A DNA stretch of 64,000 nt from Trichoderma breve (lineage: Eukaryota; Ascomycota; Sordariomycetes; Hypocreales; Hypocreaceae). Below the pieces are notes generated by a model, which saw nothing but the letters and a program-made list of their open reading frames with translations, was not told where the DNA came from and did not search any database. Both the position numbers and the translations under genes were made by a program. Where the stretch lies: assembly GCF_028502605.1 (NCBI RefSeq), contig NC_079235.1, forward strand, positions 372,001 through 436,000, written 5' to 3'. Below, one piece after another: positions 33,161 through 44,215 of this stretch. Position 1 is the first letter of the stretch. The number at the start of each line of letters is the position of its first letter.

Positions 33161-33704
33161 ATGGATATGCCTATGCCTGGGTCTTCAACAGGTACCATAC
33201 CCATGGACTCATCTAGTATGATGACAATGGACTCAATGGCCACGACCTTTTTCACCTCTACAAAGACCGCTCTCTTTTCATCCTCCTGGATTCCCCAAAC
33301 TACTGGACAATATGCTGGAACTTGCATATTTCTGATAGGCTTTGCGACCATCTTCAGAGCTCTCTTAGCAATTCGTGTTAATTTCCCCCAAGTCGTAAAC
33401 GCAATCGCACGCCGACGTCGCCATGGCAGAATACCTTCACATCTAGCCGATTCCAAAACGACAATACGCCCATGGAGAGCCAATGAAGCCGTTAGGCTGG
33501 CATTCATGGATCTTATCCTTGCAGGTGTTGGCTATTTACTGTTAGTACGCATGAAGGAGTGGAACTTAAGGAAGCTGCTGACTTTTGGACAGGATGATCG
33601 CGGCAATGACTATGAATGTCGGCTACTTTCTATCCGTCCTCGCTGGTGTTTTCTTGGGGAGCGTAATCTTTAATCGTTTCCTGGCTACTTCTACGGTTCA
33701 TTGA
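33161..33704 (+). CDS. Ctr-type copper transporter, 163 aa
   Basis: Predicted exons are 33161-33540 and 33593-33704, with a 52-nt intron (GTTAGT donor, GCTGAC branch). The N-terminus is Met- and Ser-rich (MDMPMPGSSTGTIPMDSSSM, continuing MMTMDSM), the external copper-gathering part. Three membrane spans follow: one after SSWIPQTTGQYAG, one containing the family's M-x3-M (LMIAAMTMNV) and the last with G-x3-G packing (LAGVFLGSVIFNRF). Splicing joins the M-x3-M to the rest of span two. Trimeric Ctr proteins import Cu(I), which the neighbouring reductase would supply. The basic cytosolic loop (IARRRRHGRIP) is typical. A frame extending upstream to 32858 adds no plausible protein, so the Met-rich start is preferred. 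Confidence 0.92.
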
Positions 33705-34301
33705 CATGACTGTCGTAGGTGGCTGAAGATGGAAGTATATTTAAATTACATTCTTGTGCAGTACCTCTTTCGAGCGGATAATGCAGCATACGTTTATGTT
33801 GTCATTACGGAAGCTGTTTCATAATTTCATATTCCCCTCCAATCTCCTCACAGCTTTTTGGAAGATCCTCTCTTTGGCTTATGTTTATTACTAAGATTCC
33901 TACCGGTCGTGCACCAGGTAGAGGCAAAAGACCCCACAGTCAATTAACCGAATACGATGGTCTTTGGAAGAGGAACCCTTAGCATCATAGCCAATATGGA
34001 AAATCAGAAGGTATTGAGAGCAAGCACGACTCAAAACATATAATCACATATAAAACACAATTTAGAAATTACAAACAAGTTAATCGTGAATTAGAAAATA
34101 AGAATCGCCTAGCTGTCAGCAGTTTCTTACTAAACAGCTTCAACTGGTTCTCTATAGAAGCATGCGGGCCAACTAGAAAATTCTCCTACCGTGACATGAC
34201 TCATTTGCCTCAAATATATGGCAGGAGAGCTCATAATTTGATATACTCAACTTTTAGCCTCTATTTAACATTAGATAGACAACACATGAATCCTGCCCAT
34301 T
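33705..34301. other. Convergent intergenic spacer, 597 bp
   Basis: Between the 3' ends of the Ctr and GST genes, AT-rich, with nothing recognised. Confidence 0.45.
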
Positions 34302-34964
34302 CTACCCAAGTATTTCCTGTGTCATACGTACATGAACTTTTCGTGCTGCAATAACTGATTCCCTCTCTAAAAGCCTATGTGCCAATGCTGCGTATGATGG
34401 GTATCCTGTGTCCATGTCGATCTTGATCCTGATTCCCCAAAGATAGAACACCAGAAGAAAAGCGTCTACGCCTGTGAAGGAATCCCCCACTGAATAGGCG
34501 GCCTTGGCTTGTTTCAGTTTGCCATCAATGAAGGTATAACAGTCCTTGATTGTTTGTCTTGCCTTTTCTTTCACCAACGGATATACCGATGTATCGCTCA
34601 CAAACCTCTCTGGCCTCCAGAGTCCTCCATACCCTTGCCCATGAAGGGTACCAGAAAGGTAGTTCAGCCACTCGTATGCGCGCACGGTCTCCGACGTATC
34701 CTTTCCCATCAACTTCCGGTCAGGACTCAATGCTGAGATAGCCGTAAGAATAGCCGGCATTTCAGTAATAACTTGATCTCCAACTGCCAATACGGGAACC
34801 TTTCGTTTTGGATTTAGGCGAGCAAACTCTTCAGTCATGTCCGCAAATTCGATGCATATGAGCTCAGGCTGCAGCCCAGCCTCAAGTAGAGTTATATGTG
34901 CGGCAATGGAGCAGGCCCCTGGGGAGTACCATAGTTTTAAAGGGAGTTTTGAAGTGAATGACAT
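34302..34964 (-). CDS. Glutathione S-transferase-like protein A, 220 aa
   Basis: A single exon. The thioredoxin-like N-domain begins KLWYSPGACSIAAHITLLEAG. This is the beta-class-like start, in which SPGACS precedes the first helix. The KRKVPVLAVGDQVITEM segment provides the cis-Pro and the Glu that hold glutathione. The C-terminal helical domain follows, with YEWLNYLSGTLHGQGYGGLWRP and DAFLLVFYLW. It conjugates glutathione to electrophiles, or belongs to the same fold without proven activity. It is clearly paralogous to the gene at 40621-41274, sharing the SPGACS start, MTEEF/MTKEF, NPKRxVPVL, the EWLNYLS block and the length. The two flank a flavoprotein and a drug transporter, consistent with a detoxification set. 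Confidence 0.88.
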   Translation of the reverse strand: MSFTSKLPLKLWYSPGACSIAAHITLLEAGLQPELICIEFADMTEEFARLNPKRKVPVLAVGDQVITEMPAILTAISALSPDRKLMGKDTSETVRAYEWLNYLSGTLHGQGYGGLWRPERFVSDTSVYPLVKEKARQTIKDCYTFIDGKLKQAKAAYSVGDSFTGVDAFLLVFYLWGIRIKIDMDTGYPSYAALAHRLLERESVIAARKVHVRMTQEILG

Positions 34965-35422
34965 TTTGATGCTTCAATCGTTAGTAAGATTCATCAAAAC
35001 ATTCTATGAGGTCTTACACCGTGGTGTCATGTAATCACACAAAACCTTGTGAGCTTTACAAGATTTCTGTAGTCAATCTCAGACCCTGTGTATTTATTAA
35101 AACAAGAGACACGTGGGTTCAGTTAAGAGTATCTGTTAATATATAGGTTTGGCGATCTAAGCGATGAATGTCGCCGCCAAGTTGCCATTGAAAGAGGCAA
35201 CTAGAAGCGAGGCATTGGTGCTACCGCGAGTTGCCATCGGCTATCTCGGTTATGACGCTTAACTCGTTGAACAATGGGCCAAGACGTTTCAGCAAGGTAG
35301 CTCCATGAGTGAAGAAGGATGTATTTTAAACATAAAATGGGGGGAAAAGTTCAATCATTTCAATATGCTTCCATCCAATAAAAACAACGCTTAATAACCT
35401 TTTAAATCGCCCATCGTCCACC
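34965..35422. other. Intergenic, 458 bp
   Basis: Promoter of the GST gene starting at 34964 and 3' flank of the flavoprotein gene. Nothing else seen. Confidence 0.45.
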
Positions 35423-37435
35423 TCAATAAAAGCCCTCTCGTAACATATTCTCATCAGGTACTCCCACATCTCTCAGACCATCCATTGCGGCATCTCCAAA
35501 TCCACCTGGACCACATATTAGAACATCTCTACCACTGGCCACCTCTGCCCAATAATCCGGCGCAATCCGACCCTTGTGCAATACGATTTGTACACTCTTC
35601 CTGTCAATTCCCTCCATATCGACGTATTCTTGCCTTGTAAATATGTCGATGCGTACTCTGACTTTTGAAGCCGCATGGCGTAGGGAGGATTGGATAAGTC
35701 GTAGCATCATTTCTGGCTCTCGCGTTGACAACGCCAATACAACATCACCATTGGCTTTTGCTCTGCGTTCAGACAAAGCACTGAACATGGAGAGAAAAGG
35801 CGTAATTCCAATACCACCGGCGACCCAGAGCATGTTGACGTTATCAGGTCCTAAGAAGAAGTCGCCCGTCACGCCCACAACTTCAGCAACGACATCTTCG
35901 TTAATTGTTATTGGTCTTTCCCATTGGTTCAACGGATGTCTTCTCAAGACATCGAATAATGCTCCTGTTACAGCCCCTCCCTTCATCTCGCGCATCGTCA
36001 TGTCAAACCATGTCACGTCGCGATCCTCGTGTGCACTCGAGACTGTCCACGTTCGTATTCGATCATCATTAACAGAGCCAGGAGCAGAGTTTGCCATGTG
36101 CTGATATGCCGGTGGTCCGATCCAGTCCATAAAATCTAGGGCGACGGCTTGTCCAGGTCGGATTTTGATCGGCTCGACTCCAGGCTTTGAGGTAACCTTG
36201 AATCTGAATACAGCAAGATCATGTGATAATTGTGTTGCGCTCGTAAGTCTGGCCTTGTGTGCTCCAACGGCACTTGCTTGGCCTTCTGGTTCCTCTACCA
36301 GATATTTGACCTTTGGGCTATATGGGCTGCGCTCAACCTCAGTGCCAAATTGTTGTCGTACGGGAAGAGCATCTCGAATAAAAATGAAACCGGTGGTCTT
36401 CATGACTGTGATGCTCGCGTGCTTAACCATAATGTCAAGCGCAGCCGGACCGACAAGGTTGTCTGCTCTACCAGTAAGGTAAAGCACGTCTCCTGTCGTG
36501 AATGAGACAATAGTAAGCGCCACCTGTTTGCTCGTTTCGACATTCCCTAGGCTCGACATGAATCTATTTCCGGAGTAATCAGGCAGGACCACTGATCGTC
36601 CATCTGAAGGGCTAACGCGTATAAATCCAGGCAATCCACCACGAGCATTCATTCCAGTTTGTGAAGGAAACTGCTCGGCCGTTGCTGAATCCGACCTATA
36701 AACAGATCCGATGAAAACGGTATCGGCGCTGGTAATGAAGTCGATGACTTCATTCGGAAGTCTTTCGAACTGTGTAAGATGTCGTTTCTCGTATGCGATG
36801 ACTGGTTTCGTTTCTTTCTGTCCAACAAGTTTGCGGATATTGATGTATTTCGGGCAGTTTCTGTATTTGCAACGTATTGTAGCTAGTTAGCAGCAGTTCA
36901 TGACAAGACAGTTGAGAATAGCTAATTACAGACTCGAAACTTACCCAGTGGTTTGGTCGACCTGCAAATTCAGTTTAAAGTCCATGTTTGATGTACGTTT
37001 CACATCCTTTATGAACCCCGCAAACTTATTGCGCCTTCGTGTGGGAAACTCAATTCCTATCCCTGCTGTCAAATACCTCTCAGGGCTTGTCGGGCTCTGG
37101 CCATTTCTGTCAACCCATTGGTTCAGAGTATCCAAAAGTGGCTCTCCAGGCCATAGTCTTGCGTTGACTACGAGTGTTTTCAGATCAGGACCTTCTACAA
37201 ATCCAATCTCTCCGCCAACGCCAGCGACGATCGAAGCCCAAGGACGTCCTTCATCATCAAGAGTTGTGATGGGAATGAATGGTAGATTCGATGTGTGAAA
37301 AATGCGATGCTGTTCGCGCATTCTGTCTTCAATCTTCTGCCATGTGGAGGCCATTGCTTCGGCAAAGCCCAATTTTGTTTGCATAGCGACTTCACCAGGA
37401 TGCCATCCTTTTAAGCCTGAAATTGAGACAGCCAT
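35423..37435 (-). CDS. PNPOx-like / FNR-type flavoprotein oxidoreductase fusion, 642 aa
   Basis: Predicted exons (complement) are 36945-37435 and 35423-36860, with an 84-nt intron. The N-terminal half (~residues 1-290) is a split-barrel pyridoxamine-phosphate-oxidase-like domain (FIPITTLDDEGRPWASIVAG, then the GNCPKYINIRKL motif created by splicing, and FIGSVYRSD). The C-terminal half is a ferredoxin-NADP reductase-type module. It has the FAD part RTWTVSSAHEDRDVTWFDMT, the NAD(P)-binding VAGGIGITPFLSMFSAL, and DVLICGPGGFGDAAMDGL near the end. A C-terminal 2Fe-2S ferredoxin, present in some relatives, is absent. The split barrel could supply an FMN site, making a one-polypeptide electron chain, but the substrate is unknown. 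The start at 37435 is the first ATG of an open frame that continues upstream without a Met. Confidence 0.82.
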
Positions 37436-38239
37436 GGTAACAGTTGTGGCGTAGTCGTTATGGTACACAAGAGGTTCGGCGACGTTCACATAAACCGGTC
37501 GGCTTAAAGGTCTGACTCTTTTCGAAGGTTGTGTTGCATATAGTTTATTATGGATTACCCGCCAATGTTTCTTAATATCCTACATAGACTCCAGAAACAA
37601 AACATCTGCAACTTGGCTCCTCATAAACCTTTGAAACACACACTTCTAGAACACAGATTGGTCTCCCAACATGACGTATTTTTCATGCTTACAGAGCAAC
37701 ACACCACCCAGGTAAGCGCCATTAAACAGGCGGAATCCCTCCCGGTAAATTTCTTGTCTATGTAATCGGGCGGCCATACTGGATAGAGTTGAGCTAATTG
37801 GAAGATTCCTCATTTCCCCACTCAAATATGTAGGGTCTTGTGCCGCACTCGCCGCTTCTCGATGCCGCTATTTAGGAGCACGCTATTCAGAGAGGACGTT
37901 ATTGGCTACTGGCCGCACTCAACTCGGAGCTCTGTCTTCCGCCGCCAGCCAGAAGACCGAAAGCCGAAAGCTAATGAAGCAGCCAAGCCTTAGCCAAGCT
38001 TAAGTTGAATGTCACAGAGGATGGTTGAGTGCCTGAGTGCCACGCATTCTTCAATCAAGCAGAAGTCCAGTTATATTTATAAGTGTTTACGTGGGAAGAA
38101 CCAATAACTTGCTGGGTTAATACGGTGGAGGTGCGCGTAAGCCAAGTAAGCCCTCTCGATGGCTTCCCGCCAATATGCTTATTCGTATTTGTCCAAGATT
38201 TAAATTCTCCGAAAACCAAAGTACACCTAGACACCAACA
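37436..38239. other. Intergenic, 804 bp
   Basis: Promoter of the PNPOx-FNR gene and 3' flank of the MFS gene. The upstream part of the flavoprotein frame stays open to about 37510, so an extra N-terminal exon is conceivable. Confidence 0.4.
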
Positions 38240-40031
38240 TCATTCCTCTTTGGGAGAATTTCCCTGTGTCCCTATACGTAGAAAGGGAACGAATAAACAA
38301 GCTAAAGAAGCAAACCCTAGCGAGACGTAGAATGCACTCTTGTAAGGCTTGAAAGCATCATCCTGGCCATCCATCGTATTCTTCACCGAACTGTATACCG
38401 CAGTAGACATTCCAAAAATGATAGTTGTTCCCAGTCGAATGAACATGTTAAATATGCCTCCAGCTAACGACTGTTGGTGAGATGGCAATGACTGCATGAC
38501 GTACATCTATTATTGAAATGAGATATAAGCTCAATGCATGACGGGCAGGTGATAACTCACGTTGGTCACATTGAACTGCAAATCGAGACCCATAACGTTT
38601 GTCAATAGAGATGGAAAAATAAAGGCCCAATATGTTGCTCGAGGACTTTGAACAGCAAGTAGTAGATTCGCGACGAGGTACATGGCGGCGCCAAACGCCA
38701 TGATGAAACTATTATTGACTCGGTGAAGGATATTTGCTGCCACGACATTAGATATAAGCGCAGAGATTACTTGCGGTAGCAGATCTACAGCAACAGTCAA
38801 AGCCGGCCGGTGATGGAACTCTTGTAAGAAGAGCGCGAGCCAAAAATTGGAGGAAAGCATCGACATCACTCCAAAGATGGAAACGGGCATCAACTAGATT
38901 CAAATTTAGTCATACGTGGTTCAAAAGCATTAAACAAATTGGTGGCTGCTCACTAATGCAAAACCTCTGTCCTTCCATATATGCAGAGGCATCAGGGGAT
39001 GTGGGCAATTCTTTTCCCATACCACAAACCCCACGAGAAGAAAGAAGCCAACGATTAGCATTGCGATGACATGAGCAGATTTCCAACCATCCACTGGGCC
39101 AAGTCTGCAGACCTTGTCAGTAATTTTGCGCCAAATATTATTTGCATATCAACGTACGTCAAAGCAGTTGTGAACAAGCCAACGCCGACAATCGTAAGAG
39201 CCGTTCCAACATAGTCAAACTTCGTCAGAGCTGCCGCTAGCCTTGTCCCAAATGGCCCTGGTTCATAAGCCTCAATGTCAGGCACGACCCAAATCGACAC
39301 AATAGCCAGTATTCCCCAGAGAATCGTGAAGAAGAAAAAGCCCGCGCGCCAATCAAAGATTCTGGCCGATATTCCCATAATAATGCTTCCAAGCCCAAAT
39401 CCGACGGGATTTCCTGCGCTGAAACATGCAAATGCCCAATTTTTGCGCTTCGACGGCTCAGAGTACGCAGCGCCAAGTATTCCAATTGCAGGAGGGACGA
39501 TGACAGCTGAAAAAAGACCAAGAAACCCGCATAAGATATTCATCCAAAACGGGTTCCGAGCGAAGCCGAGTATAAGACTGCTAATGCTGAAGCCGACCAT
39601 ACCAGCTATGAAAAAGCTCTTGCGACCGAGAAGATCTGTAAGTTGGCCCAAGGGAAGTTGGAGAGCTCCCGCAGAAAGACTAGACACTTCGTTAGCCCTA
39701 AGATTAAAGCTGAGAGAGTAGCAGTTTGTTACGTGGTAGCAGCACTGATCCAAGTGATTTGGGCCTGTGTCATGTGTAAATCTCTTCCAATTGATGCAGT
39801 CACGATAATCATGGCTCCAGTCACAAGACTATTTGTCGCCATAGCTAGAGTGGCCATGAAGATAAAACAAATCTCCTGGAATGTACTTTTGAAGCATTCT
39901 GGTCGCTTCCCAATGCTAGTTCTTTGCACATTGGACGTAGGAGAAGAGTGATCTAATTGCGGGCTGTCATCTGGGCCCTTTCTCTCGTGAAGCTCAAAGA
40001 GCTCGTGGTTGATTTGGGTTGTTGCGGTCAT
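38240..40031 (-). CDS. MFS transporter, DHA2 (drug:H+ antiporter) type, 523 aa
   Basis: Predicted exons (complement) are 39733-40031, 39158-39679, 38954-39104, 38561-38893 and 38240-38506. The introns (53, 53, 60 and 54 nt) give one continuous polytopic membrane protein. A charged cytosolic N-terminus precedes the first span (EICFIFMATLAMATNSLV). WISAATTLSAGALQLPLGQL leads into motif A (GQLTDLLGRKSFF). Later spans include CGFLGLFSAVIVPPAIGIL, WAFACFSAGNPVGFGLGSII and FLLVGFVVWEKN. The length and span count fit the 14-span DHA2 group. Such proteins export drugs or fungal metabolites across the plasma membrane. Placement between two GST paralogues and a flavoprotein suggests export of a conjugated or oxidised compound (inference). 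Confidence 0.9.
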
Positions 40032-40620
40032 GAGGTGGGTGTTCTGGACAGATTTCCTGTGGATACTGATAGAGAGGGCATTGAGCTGTATATCGTGTGA
40101 TATGATGGAGAACAAAACATGCGACTAGGAAATTAAAAGGCCGTGAAAACATACTGATGAATCAGCAGAAGCAGAAATTGACACGATAATGCATTATCGG
40201 CCACGGAGATCAAGCAACTAACTCTCACGGCTGAAAGATTAGACTACGCCCTTGTATTACACGATTACGTAGTAGCATCTATTCCGCCCTTAATTCATGA
40301 CAAGGATTCTATATATGTCTCCATAGATACAAGTTAAGCCGAGAGCTTGATAGGATGCTGAGGTATGTTTTACGTACGCGAAGTACGCGAGAGACCACAG
40401 CATTTGAGATATGACAGATCCTTTACCGTGAGTAACTCGAGGAGGCCTTGGAGATTTTACTTTTATCAATAACTTTGAGCCTATTGGTATAAATTGTATT
40501 TTCTTAACTCTGTCCCGTTCTTCTGTTTTTCTTTGTGATCATAAGCTCTCACGGGTTCGTCAATTTCCTCTTAAAGAGTTTGTGCCATATCCATTTCGTC
40601 TTGTTAAAGCACATCAAAAC
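40032..40620. other. Intergenic, 589 bp
   Basis: Promoter of the MFS gene (start 40031) and 3' flank of the second GST. Nothing recognised beyond AT-rich sequence. Confidence 0.45.
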
Positions 40621-41274
40621 TTAGAGCTTATGGATCCTTCTGGCTTCAATAAAGGCAGTTCTTTGGAGCATCTTCTTGACATAAGCTGCGTATACGGGGT
40701 AGTCATTATCAATGTCAATGGTGACCTCGGTGAATCTAGCCGTCCAAAGGTATAAAACGCTTAGAAACCCGTCTGCAGCGGTGTAACATTTTCCGACGGC
40801 AAATTCCGTAATATTGGATTCCTTGAATTTGGCCTCGATGTGAGCAAAAATTTCCCGCATAGTCTCATATCCCTTTGCTCGAAGTTGAGGGTATATCTCC
40901 TTGTTATTAGTGAACCTCTCGGTTCTCCAGATCTCCGCAATTGCTTGGCCGTGGGCCGTAGTGGACAGATAATTGAGCCATTCATATACTCGAATTTTTT
41001 CGAGGGGGGTTTTGCCGAGAATATGCGCTTCCGGTGCAATGGTTGCGATGGCAGTGAGGACAGCCGCCATCTCCGTAATGACTTCACTGCCCATAACTAA
41101 AACTGGCACGCGGCGCTTTGGGTTCATTTCCTCGAATTCCTTCGTCATTTGTCCGATCTTAGCAAGAACTAGATCAAATTTGATTCCAGCTTCACATAAT
41201 GCAACGTGAGGCACAAAGGAGCAAGCTCCAGGAGACCAGAACAAGGCCAAGGGAGCGTCTGTAGGTGTCGGCAT
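40621..41274 (-). CDS. Glutathione S-transferase-like protein B, 217 aa (paralogue of A)
   Basis: A single exon with the same plan as the gene at 34302-34964: LFWSPGACSFVPHVALCEAG, then MNPKRRVPVLVMGSEVITEM, then YEWLNYLSTTAHGQAIAEIW and LYLWTARFTEV. The near-colinear match and length imply a local duplication, with the MFS and flavoprotein genes now between the copies. The putative GSH-site segment SEVITEM is retained, and the Tyr/Ser of the first helix reads as Ser-Pro-Gly-Ala-Cys. It is divergent from the third GST gene 609 bp away, so the pair may share a promoter. The reaction is inferred to be glutathione conjugation or a related thiol chemistry. Confidence 0.88.
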   Translation of the reverse strand: MPTPTDAPLALFWSPGACSFVPHVALCEAGIKFDLVLAKIGQMTKEFEEMNPKRRVPVLVMGSEVITEMAAVLTAIATIAPEAHILGKTPLEKIRVYEWLNYLSTTAHGQAIAEIWRTERFTNNKEIYPQLRAKGYETMREIFAHIEAKFKESNITEFAVGKCYTAADGFLSVLYLWTARFTEVTIDIDNDYPVYAAYVKKMLQRTAFIEARRIHKL

Positions 41275-41883
41275 TGTGAAAACTATTTTCTATCGCAGTA
41301 TTAGTCTGTAAAGGGTACTTTTGGGCTCATTTTTTACCGACAATGTTGGAAAGTTTAGCAATTCGATGAATCTTAGTACAGAGTAGAATTCAATGGCCCT
41401 CAAATAGCTTCTGGGCAGCGGATTATAACAAAGTGAATTTCGCATCCTAGAACATGTTTCTCAATGGGATCATATCTTCTCAGTTATGCCACGTATCCCA
41501 AAACTTGATGATACACAGAATGTGATTAGCATCCCCAGCCAACCTTCACACTCTCCCGTCCATTATGTCGCTTATGTCGTTTAGCTCGCTTTGCTCCGCT
41601 CAACAAGATTTATTTTGAGAATGATTCCAACTTTTTAAATTGACTCCATGAGGTTGAAGTGCCTTAGCGCCTGGATTTTTAAGTAACTTTAAATATCTGT
41701 ATTTGTAATACGTCGTTGCCGGTTTCAGTTGCTCGTCATTGACGCCCTTGGATCTGGCGCACATTAGAAGTCAAGGGAGCCCACCGAAGGTTGGTGTAAA
41801 TAAACACCTAATAGTGTGATAGAAGTTCTCTCCAAGCTGTGATTGAAACAAAATTTCATATGAATTTGTTCCCAGATTTCACA
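41275..41883. promoter_or_regulatory. Divergent promoter between two GST genes
   Basis: 609 bp separates the starts at 41274 (minus) and 41884 (plus). No gene is seen inside. Shared control is an inference from the head-to-head layout. Confidence 0.4.
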
Positions 41884-42777
41884 ATGGCGGCTCAATCTTC
41901 CACTGTATTCCATTATCTCGATATCGGCCGAATGGGTCGCGGCGAAGTCGTGAAGTGAGTATCAGCATCTCGATCGCAGCTAACTTCGGCGATCTGCGTA
42001 TTTTAAACGCGTATTTCTTAGCGCCGATAACTAATCATTGAATCTCCATCTGTTAAGCCTCTTTCTAAAGGATGCTGGAATCGAATATCAGGAAATTCGG
42101 TACTCGTACCCCGGTGAAACATGGCAAAACACTAGCGATGGGTTGAAGCGCCGGGGCCTTACGAGGACCGGAAAACTGCCTGCGGTGGAATACAACGGTC
42201 ACGTTTTGAACCAGGTACAATCATCTAAGTTTCAAAAGCTGCTGTTCAACTTACTAATACTCATCGAAGCATATCCCGACGTTGCGCTACCTCGCTCGTG
42301 ACCTTGGTCGCTATGATGGAGAAACAAGCTGGGAGAAATACGTTGTAGATGCGGTGTCAGATATATACATTGACTGGAGGGTGAGTTAGGACAGTTCTGT
42401 GACCATATTGACGTCAAATACTAATATGAACAAGTTCAAATGGGTGGCAAACCTAGGAAACTCAACAGAGGAGTATAAGAATGACACTGCACCACAGTAT
42501 TACAATGTATTAGCTCAGTATTACGCTGAGTCCGGGGGGCCTTATCTGTTGGGCGACAAGATTACATATGTCGATTTTGCGATTTATCAATCCATCGACA
42601 ATGACCAGAGGACAGGAACTCTTCCAGTGAGTCTGCTCGACTATTCCACTGTACATAATATTATTAACAACCTGTGCGCAGACGAAGCTTCCGGATACAA
42701 TCTCAAATTTCAGGGAGACATTCGAGCAACGTCCCAACATTGCGGAATATATCAAGAAGAATTACCCAAAAGCTTAG
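41884..42777 (+). CDS. Glutathione S-transferase, sigma-like class, 208 aa
   Basis: Predicted exons are 41884-41954, 42058-42214, 42270-42380, 42435-42626 and 42682-42777, each junction in frame. The N-domain reads VFHYLDIGRMGRGEVVNLFLKD after splicing, the sigma/Pi-like start with Tyr before the helix. GKLPAVEYNGHVLNQ gives the cis-Pro and glutathione-binding part. The C-domain contains GGPYLLGDKITYVDFAIYQ, the conserved N-capping box region with Asp. The final exon ends NIAEYIKKNYPKA. This class differs from the two beta-like GSTs nearby. It is likely cytosolic and acts on electrophiles or as a prostaglandin-synthase-like isomerase in other lineages; the substrate here is unknown. Its 3' end lies only ~100 bp from the convergent DapA-like gene. 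Confidence 0.87.
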
Positions 42778-42879
42778 GGATTAATGCTGGTTAAAGGAAG
42801 ACTCTAGCTATACATATTGCACCTTGTAGGCAAATATAAGAATTTCCAATGATACAAATCAACAAGCCTCTATTGTGTA

Positions 42880-44215
42880 TTATAAATCCTTCTCCAGATC
42901 CAAAATATCGCTGATGTACTGGTTTTGGGACAAAGTTACCACATCGCTATGAGCAAGAAGGGGCAATCTTGGCGCCGCAGGGTATCCGAAATCCTTGTTC
43001 AACAGAGCTTTTAAGCCGGGAACCTGTCAGCTGTTAGAATACTGTAATACGAAAGGGCCTTTTTGATAAAGCACATACTCCGCTCTTCAACAAAGCAGAC
43101 TCTGCGAGAGAAGCCAAGCCTTGAGACTTTTGTGCTGCCTTGAAATCTGCCTTAGTTTCGAGATTTTGTGTCAAGTTCCATAATTTCATGGAGAATTTCT
43201 AAGCATAATGTCAGCTGTGATCCCACGTTCACCGAATGCTTTACTCACCGGCGCAATGTTAGGTAGTGGACTAATAGCACCAGCAGAGCCGACCACCACT
43301 GAGGGGAGGAGGAAATCGATTAGGCCAGCCAATGGTGTAAAAGAAGTGCCATCAAGCAAAGCAGAAATTCTTGCCAGCTTTCCAACATTGCCACATCTGT
43401 TGTCGTGTTATAGATAGCTCTCACGTAAGATAGAGATAGAAACGTACGATAGCATTATGCCGCAAACGTTCGGTGCCAATTTTGCAATTTCGGCAATATC
43501 GTCACTTTCCAAGTCGATTCCTGCCGTCACAGGAGGGAAATTGTAAATGACCCTATTCCGCAGAACAGTATTAGCAAGCAATGCCGCGAGAGCCGGGGGC
43601 AGAGGACTGTACACTGGAATTGGGGACCCTGCTGCCACATCGACGAAAAATCTTCTAACCGCCACTGGGTTTCCTTTGAGGTAACCAGCCCAATAACCAG
43701 GAGTGATCACAAGGGCAAAATCTGCGCCTGCAGCAGCAGCATCGCGAGCTAGCTGAATTGTCTCACGAGTGCTATTGCCTCCTACACCAGCGACAATTGG
43801 TGTCTTCTCCAAACCAATCGAGTCGAGGGCATGTCGGAGTGTCTGTATTAACTTGATACGCTCTTGCGGGGTCTGGAAATTCCATGTTAGTCAAAGAACG
43901 ATTAGCTGGAGATAGACTGCGACGGACCAAGTGTACTGCTTCTCCCATGCTAGCAGAAACAATAGGCAAAATTCCCGGCGCTGTAACATCTATTCATAAT
44001 GATCAGCAATCGATTGACCGGATTGTCTTATAACTATCATTTGGCCGGTCTACATTTCGCATGATTCACAAATGCCACGTAATCTACGCCCATGTTAGAA
44101 CGCTGTCATTCAAAATTTTCGTACTTCTCAGGGGTGTTTGCTTGCCTATTTCATCTTCAGCGTTGAAGAAGACCGGGAGGGGAGCATAGAGCCCCTTTGG
44201 TAGTGTCTTAGACAT
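42880..44215 (-). CDS. DapA-like (DHDPS/NAL-type) class I aldolase fold, 312 aa, catalytic Lys replaced
   Basis: Eight predicted exons (complement): 44146-44215, 44054-44083, 43928-43989, 43613-43872, 43448-43552, 43249-43396, 43079-43198, 42880-43023. All junctions keep the frame and the total of 312 aa equals the family's usual size. Intron 1 uses a GC donor (ATAG/GCAAGC). Conserved landmarks are SASMGEAVHL (GTTGE equivalent), VAGVGGNSTRET, VITPGYW, and VIYNFPPVTAGIDL with the catalytic Tyr144. The Schiff-base Lys of the GIK motif should follow at residue 174, but the sequence reads NVCGIMLSCGNVGK with Met174. The fold is intact, so the protein may be non-catalytic or may bind a ligand without imine formation. 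The family cleaves or forms 2-oxo acid adducts. A sequencing error or recent loss is not excluded. Confidence 0.85.

Noticed and set aside
33124..33507. 127-residue minus-strand frame
   Set aside because: Antisense shadow of the Ctr copper transporter exon, which has clear family motifs on the plus strand.
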